Shown here: piece after piece, positions 25,897-35,720 of the stretch
Position numbering within the stretch: the first letter of the stretch is position 1
Layout of the letters: each line of letters begins with the position of its first letter
Source: Halomonas sp. McH1-25
GTDB taxonomy: Bacteria; Pseudomonadota; Gammaproteobacteria; Pseudomonadales; Halomonadaceae
Assembly (NCBI RefSeq): GCF_022348165.1
Contig: NZ_JAKRFI010000005.1
Span: forward strand, 186,001 to 250,000
Direction of reading: 5' to 3'
DNA: 64,000 nucleotides
The notes under the pieces: generated by a model
What the model saw: the letters and a program-made list of their open reading frames with translations, nothing else
What the model was told of the DNA's origin: nothing
Databases searched by the model: none
Position numbers and translations under genes: made by a program

Positions 25897-27300
25897 TCAG
25901 AGGCGTCCGTAATTATCTTGGAGACGCACGATATCGTCCTCGCCGAGATAGGAGCCCGACTGAACTTCGATCAGTTCCAGGGGAATCACGCCTGGATTCC
26001 TTAATGCATGAACCTGACCGATAGGGATGTATGTCGACTCATTTTCCGTGACGAGATATGTCCTTTCTCCTGCAGTGACTTCAGCGGTGCCCGAGACCAC
26101 GACCCAATGTTCTGCACGATGGTGATGCATCTGGACGGAAAGCTTGGCACCCGGCGCCACGGTAATGCATTTGACCTGGTAACGGCCGCCTTTACCCATG
26201 CAGTCGTACTTACCCCAAGGCCGATAGACTTCACGGTGATTCTCGTACTCGGGCCGACCTTCCTGCTGGAGTCGCTCGACGATCTTCTTGACCAGCTGCG
26301 CCTTGTCCCGGTGAGCGACGAGCACGGCGTCCTTGGTCTCGACGATCATAAGATCCTCGATACCGACCGTGGCAACCAGGCGGCTCTCGGCACGCACTAG
26401 GGTCCGCTGGGTGTCCACCATCAATACGTCGCCTGATTGGCAGTTGCCTTCCGTACTCCTCTCGCTCACCTCCCATAGCGAAGACCAAGAGCCGACATCA
26501 CTCCAGCAAGCCTCGAGAGGCACGACTGCGGCACTGTCGGTGTTTTCCATGACGGCATAATCGATGGAGACATTCGGGCTCGCCTCGAATGCCTCGGCAT
26601 CGATGCGTAGAAAGCCGAAATCCTCGTTCAAGCCACCCATGGCAGCCTGACATGCCTCGAGAATGGCCGGTGCATGCGTGGAGAGTTCTTCCAGGTAGCG
26701 ACTCGCCCGGAAAAGGAACATGCCACTATTCCAATAGTATTCCCCCGACGCTACATAGGTAGCCGCCGTATCGGCATCCGGTTTTTCGGTAAACCGCTTG
26801 ACCTTGGCACCCTGCATTAACGGTTGTCCTCGCTGGATGTAACCGTATCCGGTCTCGCCGTGCGTCGGTACGACTCCGAATGTCACCAGGAAACCTTGCT
26901 CGGCCAATGGGATGGCCTGTTCGATCGCTTCATGAAACTTGGCCACATCCTGGATGAGGTGGTCGGCCGACAGGACCAGAAGCAGCGGGTCGCTAGCCTC
27001 GCTGAGGGCCGACATGGCCGCAAGAGCAATGGCCGGCGCCGTATTTCGCCCGAAAGGTTCCAATAGAATGCTTGCTTGTGTCAGTTCGACCTGTCGCAAC
27101 TGCTCGGCCACCAGAAAGCGATGTTCTTCATTGCAGATGATCAAGGGAGATTCATGTTCGAGCCCCTCCAATCGAGACAGGGTTTGTTGAAGCATCGTCA
27201 GGCAGCCGTTCAAGGCCAGGAATTGCTTGGGACGAAGCTTTCGTGACAAGGGCCAGAGACGTGAGCCGGAGCCGCCGGCTAGGATAACGGGAGTCAGCAC
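25897..27300 (-). CDS. manC: Mannose-1-phosphate guanylyltransferase / mannose-6-phosphate isomerase
   Basis: A 467-residue bifunctional enzyme of the ManC/AlgA/CpsB type. The N-terminal pyrophosphorylase domain opens [23 protein letters not shown]; the C-terminal type II isomerase cupin contains [18 protein letters not shown] and the metal-binding [17 protein letters not shown]. It makes GDP-mannose, the substrate of the gmd/fcl pair in the same block and of the Gmm hydrolase. It starts at GTG 27300, preceded by AAGGA at 8 bases. A phosphomannomutase (ManB) is not in the window and must be supplied from elsewhere. Confidence 0.94.
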   Translation of the reverse strand: MLTPVILAGGSGSRLWPLSRKLRPKQFLALNGCLTMLQQTLSRLEGLEHESPLIICNEEHRFLVAEQLRQVELTQASILLEPFGRNTAPAIALAAMSALSEASDPLLLVLSADHLIQDVAKFHEAIEQAIPLAEQGFLVTFGVVPTHGETGYGYIQRGQPLMQGAKVKRFTEKPDADTAATYVASGEYYWNSGMFLFRASRYLEELSTHAPAILEACQAAMGGLNEDFGFLRIDAEAFEASPNVSIDYAVMENTDSAAVVPLEACWSDVGSWSSLWEVSERSTEGNCQSGDVLMVDTQRTLVRAESRLVATVGIEDLMIVETKDAVLVAHRDKAQLVKKIVERLQQEGRPEYENHREVYRPWGKYDCMGKGGRYQVKCITVAPGAKLSVQMHHHRAEHWVVVSGTAEVTAGERTYLVTENESTYIPIGQVHALRNPGVIPLELIEVQSGSYLGEDDIVRLQDNYGRL

Positions 27301-27394
27301 AGTAAAAATCCTTTTTTAATCGACGAAAGTACAATCAGGTAAACCTGTCGGGCCGTTAAACTGCTCTGCTTACTTTTAATTCGGTTATTTATGA

Positions 27395-28300
27395 CTATGC
27401 AGTCTCTTGATGCAGCTCACTGGATTTTTCGGTAAAGAAGTGCAGAGCATCCATGTCGATATCCTGCCTGACCTTACGTGCAAAAAGCATCGCACTGCTC
27501 TTTATTCGCTTAAAGTCACTTTCATCCAACGTTCTCGGGTAGTCGGGCCCGCTTTTCCAGTCGATATACCGAAAGCTATCCGAGTAAGCCCAGTCATTAT
27601 GGTAAACCTTCTGTCTAAAAGGCGAATCCATCAAGATGGTATGAAAGAAAATTTCGTCACAACAAAAAGACTCCTGAAAAGCTCTACGGTACTCCGGATT
27701 ATTATTGACATAGTCCAAAACAAAACACGAAAAATCATAAGTTATAGTAAACCAAGAAGTTCCCTTGTATAACTCAGGAAGCTTTTTGTAAAACGAATTT
27801 TTATACAGACCCAGCCGACAACCTAGTCCATGGAGTCTAACCTTGAACTTTTCCAGCGGATTTTTTTCTTTTTTAAAACAGCATTTCGGATAGCGATATT
27901 TTACACGTTCAAGGGGATCGACATAGCTAAACCTCTCGTCCTGGTAGGCAATCAACTCATGCCCCTTGAGACGATTTAGACAACCAACTATCTGATCGTT
28001 GCTGACAGCCGGTATATCATCCCCTGAGATAAGAAACAAGTAATCGAACTTTTCCTTTACGGCGGCCCGTAGCAGACTCAGGGTAGCATCGACTTGAGTC
28101 ACACTCCCCCAGGCCACATTGACCCTATCACCCACGAAAAAAATATTACATCCCCTAAACTCTTCCATGAACGGCTGGATATCGCTTTTACCATCCACAT
28201 GGATATAGATGCGGTTACTTTCGAAACTCGATAGATAGCTGACTGTGAATCTCAAGGGATTGGTCATTCTATGACACAAGATACAATACGCAATTTTCAT
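27395..28300 (-). CDS. Core-2/I-branching family glycosyltransferase (GT14-like)
   Basis: A 301-residue protein resembling bacterial members of the core-2/I-branching beta-1,6-N-acetylglucosaminyltransferase family. It begins KIAYCILCHRMTNPLRF, with IYIHVDGKSD, the substrate segment VAWGSVTQVDATLSLLRAA, the FLISGDDIP motif and CCDEIFFHTIL in the acceptor region. Bacterial homologues occur in exopolysaccharide clusters and transfer sugars such as xylose or GlcNAc. It lies between manC and a Wzy-like gene. Ribosome site GAGCGAGA; 40 bases separate it from the Wzy-like gene's end. Donor sugar unknown. Confidence 0.82.
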   Translation of the reverse strand: MKIAYCILCHRMTNPLRFTVSYLSSFESNRIYIHVDGKSDIQPFMEEFRGCNIFFVGDRVNVAWGSVTQVDATLSLLRAAVKEKFDYLFLISGDDIPAVSNDQIVGCLNRLKGHELIAYQDERFSYVDPLERVKYRYPKCCFKKEKNPLEKFKVRLHGLGCRLGLYKNSFYKKLPELYKGTSWFTITYDFSCFVLDYVNNNPEYRRAFQESFCCDEIFFHTILMDSPFRQKVYHNDWAYSDSFRYIDWKSGPDYPRTLDESDFKRIKSSAMLFARKVRQDIDMDALHFFTEKSSELHQETA

Positions 28301-28340
28301 TCTCGCTCACATCCCTGATACTGCATTTACGTTTGTCGTT

Positions 28341-29555
28341 CTAATGGGTAAGCATTTTTCTTAGCACTGGCATGCTAAAGGCGTAAAGCGATGACAAAAA
28401 TATCATGTAATAAACCAAACGGGCTGCTGAGCGCAGCGGATATTGGACGCAAAGTATGGTAAACACGAAGACAAAAGAAGAGATCACGACCCAAAGAAAG
28501 AAGTTTCGCTGATAACTATAGCGCTCCATTATGGCTATCACGAAGCCGCAAGCGAAGAAGAAGGCAATGCCACCCCAGTAACTTTCGTTATAAAGTATTG
28601 CAAAAGCACTGTATGGTGCAGTGCCTATCAGATTATCGAAGCTGACTGGAATGTTGTATAGAAAGCTAGGAAGCGGGCTTAGCGAATAAGGAATAACGTT
28701 GACAAGATGATAAGGGACCTCAATGGCATAGGTCAGGACACCAACCGAGAACGATAGAATATAATTAATAGTATAAACGACGGCATCGATATCAAACCAT
28801 GCAAGCAATGCCATCAAATTAGGCATGATACCCTGTACAGGCAGGTTGCGAGAGTCAAGTGCAAATGCACTAAGCCACAATCCAAGAAACGCGAAAAAGA
28901 TTAGCTCGGGTTTGACGATCTTGCCTTTTCTCATGAACGTGCCGATCAGATAAAAGGCGATCAAGACGAGGGAAGATCGTGAACTCGTAGCAACAATTAT
29001 CAACATTGCAGCAAGTAATAGAGCAATTCTAAGGAAGCGGCTTCTGAGCAACCCGATCGCTAAAGACGAGAAAGGCAGGATAACGGAAGAAATCACCATG
29101 CCGATCTGAAACGGAAACACGGGCCGATAGATGGTACGGTGCAAAAGATTATCAAGCCCGTACGAAGGTACAAACATTACGAACCATATCGCTGCCGTTA
29201 CCAATAGTTGCATCTGGCCCAGATTTCCCAACTTCATCACGAGTTTGCCGGGCAAATCACTCTCTGCATGAAAGCCGGGATTTTCTCTGACCAGCAGGCT
29301 GCCGAGCACAAACGCACCTGCACATAAGACAAAATAAATAATGGCACGCTCAACGTTTTTCGCTTGCGCATACTCAAGGAAATCGAAAGGCATATCGACC
29401 GAGAAGCTGAAGAAGCGCCATCCAACCCAGGTATACAGTGCCGAGCAAAACAGTAGCGCTGGAAACACTAGAAGAAACCTGCCTTGTCTTTTGTATAGCA
29501 AATATATCAGCACTGCGCATTGAATTAATATCAAGGCAATAAACAACGTATTCAA
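28341..29555 (-). CDS. Wzy-like oligosaccharide repeat-unit polymerase, first copy
   Basis: A 404-residue polytopic membrane protein with about ten hydrophobic helices and a large loop around residues 260-320 (ILSFSVGVLTYAIEVPYHLV), the usual pattern of O-antigen/EPS polymerases that join lipid-linked repeat units at the periplasmic face. Sequence conservation in this family is low, so the call rests on topology and position among glycosyltransferases. The start is TTG 29555 with GAGGAG seven bases upstream. A second, unrelated Wzy-like protein is at 56977-58227. Confidence 0.75.
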   Translation of the reverse strand: MNTLFIALILIQCAVLIYLLYKRQGRFLLVFPALLFCSALYTWVGWRFFSFSVDMPFDFLEYAQAKNVERAIIYFVLCAGAFVLGSLLVRENPGFHAESDLPGKLVMKLGNLGQMQLLVTAAIWFVMFVPSYGLDNLLHRTIYRPVFPFQIGMVISSVILPFSSLAIGLLRSRFLRIALLLAAMLIIVATSSRSSLVLIAFYLIGTFMRKGKIVKPELIFFAFLGLWLSAFALDSRNLPVQGIMPNLMALLAWFDIDAVVYTINYILSFSVGVLTYAIEVPYHLVNVIPYSLSPLPSFLYNIPVSFDNLIGTAPYSAFAILYNESYWGGIAFFFACGFVIAIMERYSYQRNFFLWVVISSFVFVFTILCVQYPLRSAARLVYYMIFLSSLYAFSMPVLRKMLTH

Positions 29556-29634
29556 GGCAATTCTCCTCTCCCGAAAGCCAAGCTCAACAAGGGCGTTCCC
29601 TGATCGAAGCTAACAGTCAGCAGAAAATAGATTT

Positions 29635-30096
29635 TTATTTTACGTAGGCCTGGGTATATTCATGAACTTCAGGCGATGAGGTCATTTCGTCGCGACGCCA
29701 CCAGCGGTAGTCGCTATGCTGTATGGCTGGCGGCACCAAATTAAAATCGTCGGGAAGAAACATTGAATATCCCAGTACCACATAATGGGTATCAGGCATT
29801 TCCTCTTCCTTACCAAATACACTATCGCGATAGAAGTGCTCGTAGATACCCATCAGCCTGGCTTGGCGGCGAGTAAACACTTGGCCGAGTTCATATTTGG
29901 TAATTCGTTGAAACGCCTCGTCCAATGGCTCGTTTTTCTGGATACGTCCTCCCGGGACGAACCAGAATCCCTGCGCAGGTCGGTTGAGCCGCCGTCCCAG
30001 AAGGATTCGACCCTCCCGGTTTCTTATCACGAGATCGATGGAGACCAAGGGTGTAGACTCGACCACGGTCCGGAATGTCTGCTCGCTGAGCCACAT
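29635..30096 (-). CDS. gmm: GDP-mannose mannosyl hydrolase (Nudix, Gmm/WcaH)
   Basis: A 153-residue Nudix-fold enzyme matching E. coli WcaH/Gmm: STPLVSIDLVIRNREGRILL, RPAQGFWFVPGGRIQKNE and THYVVLGYSMFLP are diagnostic. As in Gmm, the Nudix box is degenerate. It hydrolyses GDP-mannose or GDP-glucose to GDP and the sugar and may tune nucleotide-sugar levels for GDP-fucose synthesis. Its ATG overlaps the wcaI-like stop by one base (TAATG), and it follows gmd-fcl-wcaI as in colanic-acid clusters. Confidence 0.9.
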   Translation of the reverse strand: MWLSEQTFRTVVESTPLVSIDLVIRNREGRILLGRRLNRPAQGFWFVPGGRIQKNEPLDEAFQRITKYELGQVFTRRQARLMGIYEHFYRDSVFGKEEEMPDTHYVVLGYSMFLPDDFNLVPPAIQHSDYRWWRRDEMTSSPEVHEYTQAYVK

Positions 30097-31307
30097 TAGA
30101 CGACCTCTGCCAGAAAGCGCGTGAGTATCTTGTCCTTGTCGAGAAACTCCTGAGCGTAACCGGTGGCGATGACGTTCTTTTCGGGCATGGCCAGGGTATG
30201 CTCGATGCCTTCGATCAAGGCATCCACCGATTCCGGCTCGACGCGTACCGCTATTCCAGCATACTCACTGCATAACATGCCCAGGTTGGTCTGCGAATCG
30301 GCCGTAATCACGGCATTGCCGCCGACAGCAAGGATGTTGGTCAGCTTGGAGGGAAGCACAGCATCGGCAACGCCAATCTTCTGAACCACGAGATGGCAAT
30401 CGGCGGACGCCAGCAGCTCGGGTAATACGTCGTAAGGCTGCAGGGGGGCAAAAATCACGTTGTCCAGATCATATTGCTTGGCTAAGTCGACCAAGCGTCC
30501 CTTGCCAGCCCCATCGCCAACGATGAGAAAGACGAGTTCGGTACGTGCTCGCATCCTCCGGGCGGCTTCAATGACATTTTCCAGCCCTTGCTTGGCCCCT
30601 ATCGTTCCTGAATAGAGTAAGACTTTTCTGCTAGGGTCCACCCCCAGCGTCTCGAGCAGTGCAGATGAACGCTGGACATCCTTGAAGCGGGAAATCTCCG
30701 ACCAGTTGGGGAAGAAACACAGCTTTTCTTTTGGTACCCCTTTCTGCTCCGCCCTTTGCAGCATATTGATGGAAACGGCGGACACTTTATCGAAAGCTTT
30801 GAATATCGTCTTTTCGAGCCAGTACGCTATGCGTTTCAGCCCCTTGCCCTTAGCCATGCCCAACCCGAACATGGCATCCACTTCATAGTCGTGAATATGG
30901 ATCACGGCCCTGGCCTTACACAACTTGGCAGTTAGCAGCGCCTGGGGCGCGCAAAAAAGTGTCGGTACCAGCAGAATGACCAGGTCCGGCTTCCAGCGCA
31001 ATTGGGCCAGCACGACGGGCAGCGACGATAGCGAGAAACTGGCCAAATGCAGGATCCGCTTCAACGCACTTGGGCGGCTAGGTACATATAGGGGACAACG
31101 CGTGACCGTTACCCCCTCCTCACGGCTCCTGCGGTAACCGTGGGCAGCATAGCCTGGCCAGACTTTCCAATCGGGATAGTAAGGCGGTGCGGTAACGACC
31201 CGCACCTCATGCCCACGTGCCGCCCACCAACGGGCCATTTCCCCGCTGTATTTGCCGATTCCCGTAAGCTCGGGACTGTAATTAATTGCATACAGAAGTA
31301 TTTTCAT
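30096..31307 (-). CDS. wcaI: WcaI-like glycosyltransferase (GT4)
   Basis: A 403-residue GT-B fold enzyme very like colanic-acid WcaI. It begins [20 protein letters not shown], with [12 protein letters not shown], then the C-terminal donor domain [17 protein letters not shown] and [18 protein letters not shown]. WcaI is thought to transfer fucose to the growing repeat unit, and the flanking gmd, fcl and gmm genes agree with this. The start overlaps the end of fcl by 26 bases, so translation is coupled. The exact linkage is not derivable. Confidence 0.88.
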   Translation of the reverse strand: MKILLYAINYSPELTGIGKYSGEMARWWAARGHEVRVVTAPPYYPDWKVWPGYAAHGYRRSREEGVTVTRCPLYVPSRPSALKRILHLASFSLSSLPVVLAQLRWKPDLVILLVPTLFCAPQALLTAKLCKARAVIHIHDYEVDAMFGLGMAKGKGLKRIAYWLEKTIFKAFDKVSAVSINMLQRAEQKGVPKEKLCFFPNWSEISRFKDVQRSSALLETLGVDPSRKVLLYSGTIGAKQGLENVIEAARRMRARTELVFLIVGDGAGKGRLVDLAKQYDLDNVIFAPLQPYDVLPELLASADCHLVVQKIGVADAVLPSKLTNILAVGGNAVITADSQTNLGMLCSEYAGIAVRVEPESVDALIEGIEHTLAMPEKNVIATGYAQEFLDKDKILTRFLAEVV

Positions 31308-32283
31308 CGCTTCGCTCGCTGTTCTGCCTGTTCTTTCGATACCACTCGCAAGTGCTCCTCAGTCCTGCTTCCAACGAGGTACTGGCTGCCCAGCCCAACT
31401 CACTGAGGCGCGACACTTCCAGCAGCTTGCGCGGCGCTCCGTCCGGCTTGGAGGTATCAAAGACCAGGCGTCCCTCGAAGCCCGTCACCTGCATCAGGGT
31501 TTCGGCCAGCTTGCGAATCGTACAATCCATTCCCGTGCCGACATTGATATGCGAGCACATGGGCAAGGTATGGGTACGGTAGGCTTTACGACTCAGTTCC
31601 ATCACGAAGACGCAGGCCTGGGCCATATCCTCCACGTACAAGAACTCGCGCCGGGGACTCCCGCTGCCCCAGATCACCATCTCATGTGCCCCTGCCTCGA
31701 TGGCTTCATAAAAGCGACGTATCAATGCCGGGATGACATGGCTGTTTTCGGGATGGAAGTTATCTCCCGGTCCGTACAGGTTGGTCGGCATGACACTGCG
31801 GTAGTCCCGGTCATGCTGACGGTTGTAGCTTTCGCACAACTTGATGCCGGCGATCTTGGCAACGGCATAGGGCTCGTTGGTGGGTTCCAGCCTCTCGGAC
31901 AGCAAGGCTTCTTCACGCAGCGGTTGCGAGGCATGCTTGGGATAGATGCAGGACGAGCCCAGAAACAGCAACCTTTCCACTCCCGAGCGGTGCGCCGCCT
32001 GAATGACGTTCAATTCGATTCTGAGGTTGTCGGTAATGAAATCGGCCGGATAGGTATTGTTGGCCTGTATCCCTCCTACCTTGGCCGCCGCCAGATAGAC
32101 CTGGTCGATGCGATGCGCCTGGAAGAACGCATCCACTGCATGCTGATCGGTCAGATCGAGTTCATCGCGGGATGCCGTGAGGATATTGCGGTATCCCTTC
32201 TGCACGAGCTGACGGACGATGGCCGAGCCCACCATGCCGCGATGCCCCGCTACGAAGACACATTGGTCCTGAAGTCGAGTCAT
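31282..32283 (-). CDS. fcl: GDP-L-fucose synthase
   Basis: A 333-residue epimerase/reductase. [14 protein letters not shown] is the NADP(H) loop, [15 protein letters not shown] and the YAVAK pair (Y-x3-K) are the SDR catalytic residues, and [20 protein letters not shown] and [13 protein letters not shown] are Fcl-specific. It converts GDP-4-keto-6-deoxymannose from Gmd into GDP-L-fucose. It begins two bases after the gmd stop, with GGAGGG upstream, and overlaps the wcaI-like gene at its end. L-fucose is therefore a likely component of the polymer made by block A. Confidence 0.94.
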   Translation of the reverse strand: MTRLQDQCVFVAGHRGMVGSAIVRQLVQKGYRNILTASRDELDLTDQHAVDAFFQAHRIDQVYLAAAKVGGIQANNTYPADFITDNLRIELNVIQAAHRSGVERLLFLGSSCIYPKHASQPLREEALLSERLEPTNEPYAVAKIAGIKLCESYNRQHDRDYRSVMPTNLYGPGDNFHPENSHVIPALIRRFYEAIEAGAHEMVIWGSGSPRREFLYVEDMAQACVFVMELSRKAYRTHTLPMCSHINVGTGMDCTIRKLAETLMQVTGFEGRLVFDTSKPDGAPRKLLEVSRLSELGWAASTSLEAGLRSTCEWYRKNRQNSERSDENTSVCN

Positions 32284-32285
32284 GC

Positions 32286-33407
32286 TCAGCCCTCCACAGC
32301 GATGGGCATATAATGTCCATGCTGCTTAAGGAAGGCATGGCGTTGAGCGATCTTGAGATCCTCCCGGACCATTTCGGCGCAGAGCTGCTGAACGCTGATT
32401 TCCGGCACCCAGCCCAGCTTGTCGCGCGCCTGGGACGGATCCCCGAGCAAGGTTTCCACTTCGGCGGGACGAAAATAGCGCGGATCGACCCTGACGATGA
32501 CATCGCCGACCCGAACGCCAGGTGCTTTGTCGCCTTTTACCGCTTCGACCACCGCATGTTCCTTGACCCCGACGCTCTCGAAACGCAGCGTGATACCCAG
32601 TTCGGCCGCCGTCCAGAGAATGAAATCGCGCACGGAGTACTGCACCCCGGTTGCGATCACGAAATCGTCGGGGTGGGGTTGTTGTAGCATCATCCATTGC
32701 ATGCGCACGTAATCTTTGGCATGTCCCCAGTCCCTAAGCGAATCCATGTTACCCATGAACAGGCACTGTTCCAGCCCTTGCGCTATGTTGGCCATGCCAC
32801 GAGTAATCTTGCGGGTCACGAAGGTTTCACCGCGCCGCGGCGACTCATGATTGAAGAGGATTCCGTTACACGCATACATGCCATAGGCTTCACGGTAATT
32901 GACGGTGATCCAGTAGGCGTAAAGCTTGGCGACCGCATAGGGTGAACGCGGATAGAACGGCGTCGTTTCACGCTGGGGAATTTCCTGTACCAAGCCATAC
33001 AGTTCAGACGTCGACGCTTGGTAGAAGCGAGTCTTCTCACCCAGGCCAAGGATGCGGATGGCCTCTAGCAGACGTAGCGTGCCCAAGCCATCCACATCGG
33101 CGGTATACTCGGGCGACTCGAAGCTAACGGCAACATGCGACTGCGCGCCCAGATTGTAAACTTCGTCGGGTTGGACTTCTTGCAGGATACGCATCAAGTT
33201 GGAAGAGTCCGTCAGGTCTCCATAATGAAGAACGAGGTTCTGGTTCTCGATATGCGGATCCTGATAAATATGATCGATTCTCTGTGTATTGAAAGATGAT
33301 GCACGACGTTTTATACCATGTACCTCATATCCCTTCTCTAGAAGAAGCTCGGCGAGGTATGAACCATCCTGCCCTGAAATCCCTGTAATCAACGCTCTCT
33401 TTTGCAT
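32286..33407 (-). CDS. gmd: GDP-mannose 4,6-dehydratase
   Basis: A 373-residue SDR enzyme. [19 protein letters not shown] is the NADP loop, [16 protein letters not shown] and [15 protein letters not shown] follow, and the catalytic [15 protein letters not shown] and [12 protein letters not shown] contain the active Thr/Glu and Y-x3-K. It makes GDP-4-keto-6-deoxymannose for Fcl. Length is typical. GGAGAG precedes the ATG. It is the first of the tightly packed gmd-fcl-wcaI-gmm group. Confidence 0.95.
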   Translation of the reverse strand: MQKRALITGISGQDGSYLAELLLEKGYEVHGIKRRASSFNTQRIDHIYQDPHIENQNLVLHYGDLTDSSNLMRILQEVQPDEVYNLGAQSHVAVSFESPEYTADVDGLGTLRLLEAIRILGLGEKTRFYQASTSELYGLVQEIPQRETTPFYPRSPYAVAKLYAYWITVNYREAYGMYACNGILFNHESPRRGETFVTRKITRGMANIAQGLEQCLFMGNMDSLRDWGHAKDYVRMQWMMLQQPHPDDFVIATGVQYSVRDFILWTAAELGITLRFESVGVKEHAVVEAVKGDKAPGVRVGDVIVRVDPRYFRPAEVETLLGDPSQARDKLGWVPEISVQQLCAEMVREDLKIAQRHAFLKQHGHYMPIAVEG

Positions 33408-33464
33408 GATCTCTCCATCACTTCCCTATGTTTCAAAAATCAACAATAGTCCTGAAGATCCCCA

Positions 33465-34721
33465 TCAGGACTTTACGGCAGCCAAACACTCTGCCGATTT
33501 CTTGTTGTTCAACAGCCGGTCCTGATAAAACGACAAATATTTGTTAGCCACCGATATTTCATCAAACTCCTCGACAATCTTTCTTCTTGCATTAGCGCAA
33601 AGGGCGCCATGCTTCTTGTTGAGTACGACCCAGCGGATGCCTTCTGCCAAACTCGATGGATCGCCAGGCAATGCCAGGTACCCGGTTTTGAGATGTTCGA
33701 CCATGTCGCTGTTACCGCCGATATCAAAGCAGACGACGGGCGTACCACACGCCAGAGACTCCATGATGGCGTTGGATAGGTTTTCCTGTAACGAGGGCAC
33801 AACCATGACATCCGCCGCGCTGTAGGTGGCCTGCAATCGCTTGTCGTCGCCAATGTTGCCCAAGTAATGAATCGGCATGCCGATATCCGGCTTATCGGCA
33901 GGTTCGCTACTGCCGAATACCATGACTTCGGCTTCCTCGTTACGTAGGTCGAGTGCGCGCAGTGCCTGGATAAGTTCTTGATAGCCTTTACGGGGGTCAT
34001 CGGTGGCGGACATGGCGCCGAACAAGATCAATTTCTTGTGCTGCGGAAGGCTCAACCGTTTCCTGGCCAGGCTCTTTTCCAGAGGAGAAAACGCACTGAT
34101 ATTGATGGGATTGGGCAGGTTGACCTTGGGCACGCCGACCATGGCCTTTGACCTGCCTGCCATTCGCAGCATCCAGCGACTCAGGCCTACGATAGCCACA
34201 TCGCGCTTGCTGCTGAATAGGACCATCTTTCGCCTCATGACTTTGTGGCTAAGATCGTTCCGGTGGTTGCTGTTGAGTAGCGGGCAGTTTCCACATCCCT
34301 CGATAAAGCGTCCACAGTGCTGATCATAGTGGCAGCCCCCGGTAAAGGCCCACATATCATGCAGTGACCAAACGACCGGTTTATTTATCTTGGCAAGATC
34401 TTCAATGGAAAGCCCGCCGCCATGAATCCAGTGAATATGAACGATATCGGCATTGGAGGCATTGATATCTTTTACCAGTGAGTCATTGTCCGGCATTCCT
34501 GCCGAGAACATGACTTTTGCCTTTGCTTTCAGCGTACCCGGCAAACGGTCCTGGGCGACACGCATTAAATATCTGGCTTTTTCCCAAGGCAACATACGCT
34601 TCTTGTAAATGCTGCGGTAATCCACTTCTACACCGACCAGCGGTAATGCCTTGGCAAGGCGAAAAGCAGCACGAGCCGCTCCTCCCTTATCATAATAAGA
34701 ATTCAGCATTAATATTTTCAT
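33465..34721 (-). CDS. Glycosyltransferase family 4 (WcaC-like)
   Basis: A 418-residue GT-B enzyme. It starts MKILMLNSYYDKGGAARAA, contains the clade-typical WSLHDMWAFTGGCHYDQHC and CGNCPLL cysteine segment, then the donor-binding domain with LILFGAMSATDDPRKGY and the E-x7-E motif in QENLSNAIMESLACGTPV. These features match the WcaC/WbcM-like group from colanic-acid-type clusters. The ATG at 34721 has AGGGA four bases upstream; the frame is open to 34763 without support. It lies between a family 2 transferase and gmd. Confidence 0.88.
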   Translation of the reverse strand: MKILMLNSYYDKGGAARAAFRLAKALPLVGVEVDYRSIYKKRMLPWEKARYLMRVAQDRLPGTLKAKAKVMFSAGMPDNDSLVKDINASNADIVHIHWIHGGGLSIEDLAKINKPVVWSLHDMWAFTGGCHYDQHCGRFIEGCGNCPLLNSNHRNDLSHKVMRRKMVLFSSKRDVAIVGLSRWMLRMAGRSKAMVGVPKVNLPNPINISAFSPLEKSLARKRLSLPQHKKLILFGAMSATDDPRKGYQELIQALRALDLRNEEAEVMVFGSSEPADKPDIGMPIHYLGNIGDDKRLQATYSAADVMVVPSLQENLSNAIMESLACGTPVVCFDIGGNSDMVEHLKTGYLALPGDPSSLAEGIRWVVLNKKHGALCANARRKIVEEFDEISVANKYLSFYQDRLLNNKKSAECLAAVKS

Positions 34722-34769
34722 GTCGTCCCTGACCGCCAATTCAATGATTTTCAAACACGGCAAAAATGC

Positions 34770-35663
34770 TCAAGCCTTACTGCCACCAGCCGTTCTCATG
34801 AGGTTTCTGAGCAATAGGAAGAGCGCAGGAAACTGGCTACGCGCCAAATGCTTCGAAAGTGGATAACAAGTGCGAGTGTTGATGTTTGCCAGGACGAAGC
34901 CTAGGGTTAGCGGCAGCTCGCTCTGCACTCGGTCCTGAACGGCCAAGGACTGACGGTGACGGCGCGATAGCAAGCTGCCGTGTTTATCGACAAACTGATG
35001 ATAGCCGGCACTGACTTTGGCGGGGTTACTGATCCGCCCGAGTTCATGGCCGACATGCCATCGATAAGTGCATTTCTCGACCTTGTAACCTGAGCCGAAC
35101 GCTTGGGTGAGACGAACCCACAGGTCATAGTCCTGCCAGGAGGAAAATCGCTCATCGAAACCTCCCACGGCCCTAAGATGTTCCGTCCGGGTAAAGACTT
35201 GATTACCCGCCATGTTGAAGTGCAACAGCTTGTCGAGCGTGATTTCGCCTCGCGTCTCGAGCGACTCGAACGAGACGTTACCGTCATCGACGATCTTGCC
35301 GGCACTCAGGTAGGCATACCTATCCAGTTGCCGGCTTTCGAGAAAGGCACGCAAGCGGTCCGGCAGGAACTCATCGTCGTCGTCTAGTCCGGTGATATAG
35401 TTCCCGTCCGCGGCCTCGATCATCCTGTTGCGGGCATGGCAGGCTCCGCGTGACTCCGGCTCATTGAAGAACACTAGGTCCGAGAAGCGCTGACGGTACT
35501 CCTCGATCACCGCGACGACCCGAGACTTGTTCTCGGCACTGGAGCCATCGTCGCAAACCAACACTTGAAACGCCTTGTGCTGTTGCTTCACGAGGGAGTT
35601 CAGCGCCCGCTTGAGGAACTCCGGTCGATTCCGCGTCGGAATGTACACACTGACAGTTTTCAT
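34770..35663 (-). CDS. Glycosyltransferase family 2
   Basis: A 297-residue GT-A enzyme: SVYIPTRNRPEFLKRALNS at the N-terminus, VLVCDDGSS, and the metal site TGLDDDDEFLP. A WQDYDLWVRL motif (the ED/W-like catalytic-base region) and a basic helical C-terminus follow, which may dock to the membrane. The ATG at 35663 follows AGGG. It is the first glycosyltransferase after wza-wzc in block A, 58 bases beyond the wzc stop. Donor and acceptor unknown. Confidence 0.87.
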   Translation of the reverse strand: MKTVSVYIPTRNRPEFLKRALNSLVKQQHKAFQVLVCDDGSSAENKSRVVAVIEEYRQRFSDLVFFNEPESRGACHARNRMIEAADGNYITGLDDDDEFLPDRLRAFLESRQLDRYAYLSAGKIVDDGNVSFESLETRGEITLDKLLHFNMAGNQVFTRTEHLRAVGGFDERFSSWQDYDLWVRLTQAFGSGYKVEKCTYRWHVGHELGRISNPAKVSAGYHQFVDKHGSLLSRRHRQSLAVQDRVQSELPLTLGFVLANINTRTCYPLSKHLARSQFPALFLLLRNLMRTAGGSKA

Positions 35664-35720
35664 CGGATACCCTGGAGATTTCGCGTTGCTGCCGGCCAAG
35701 GCCGCTGGTAGGCGTAACGA

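Noticed and set aside
31549-32313. Plus-strand open frame of 254 codons opposite fcl
   Set aside because: fcl is fully supported by motifs and overlaps with its neighbours; the antisense translation has no known features.
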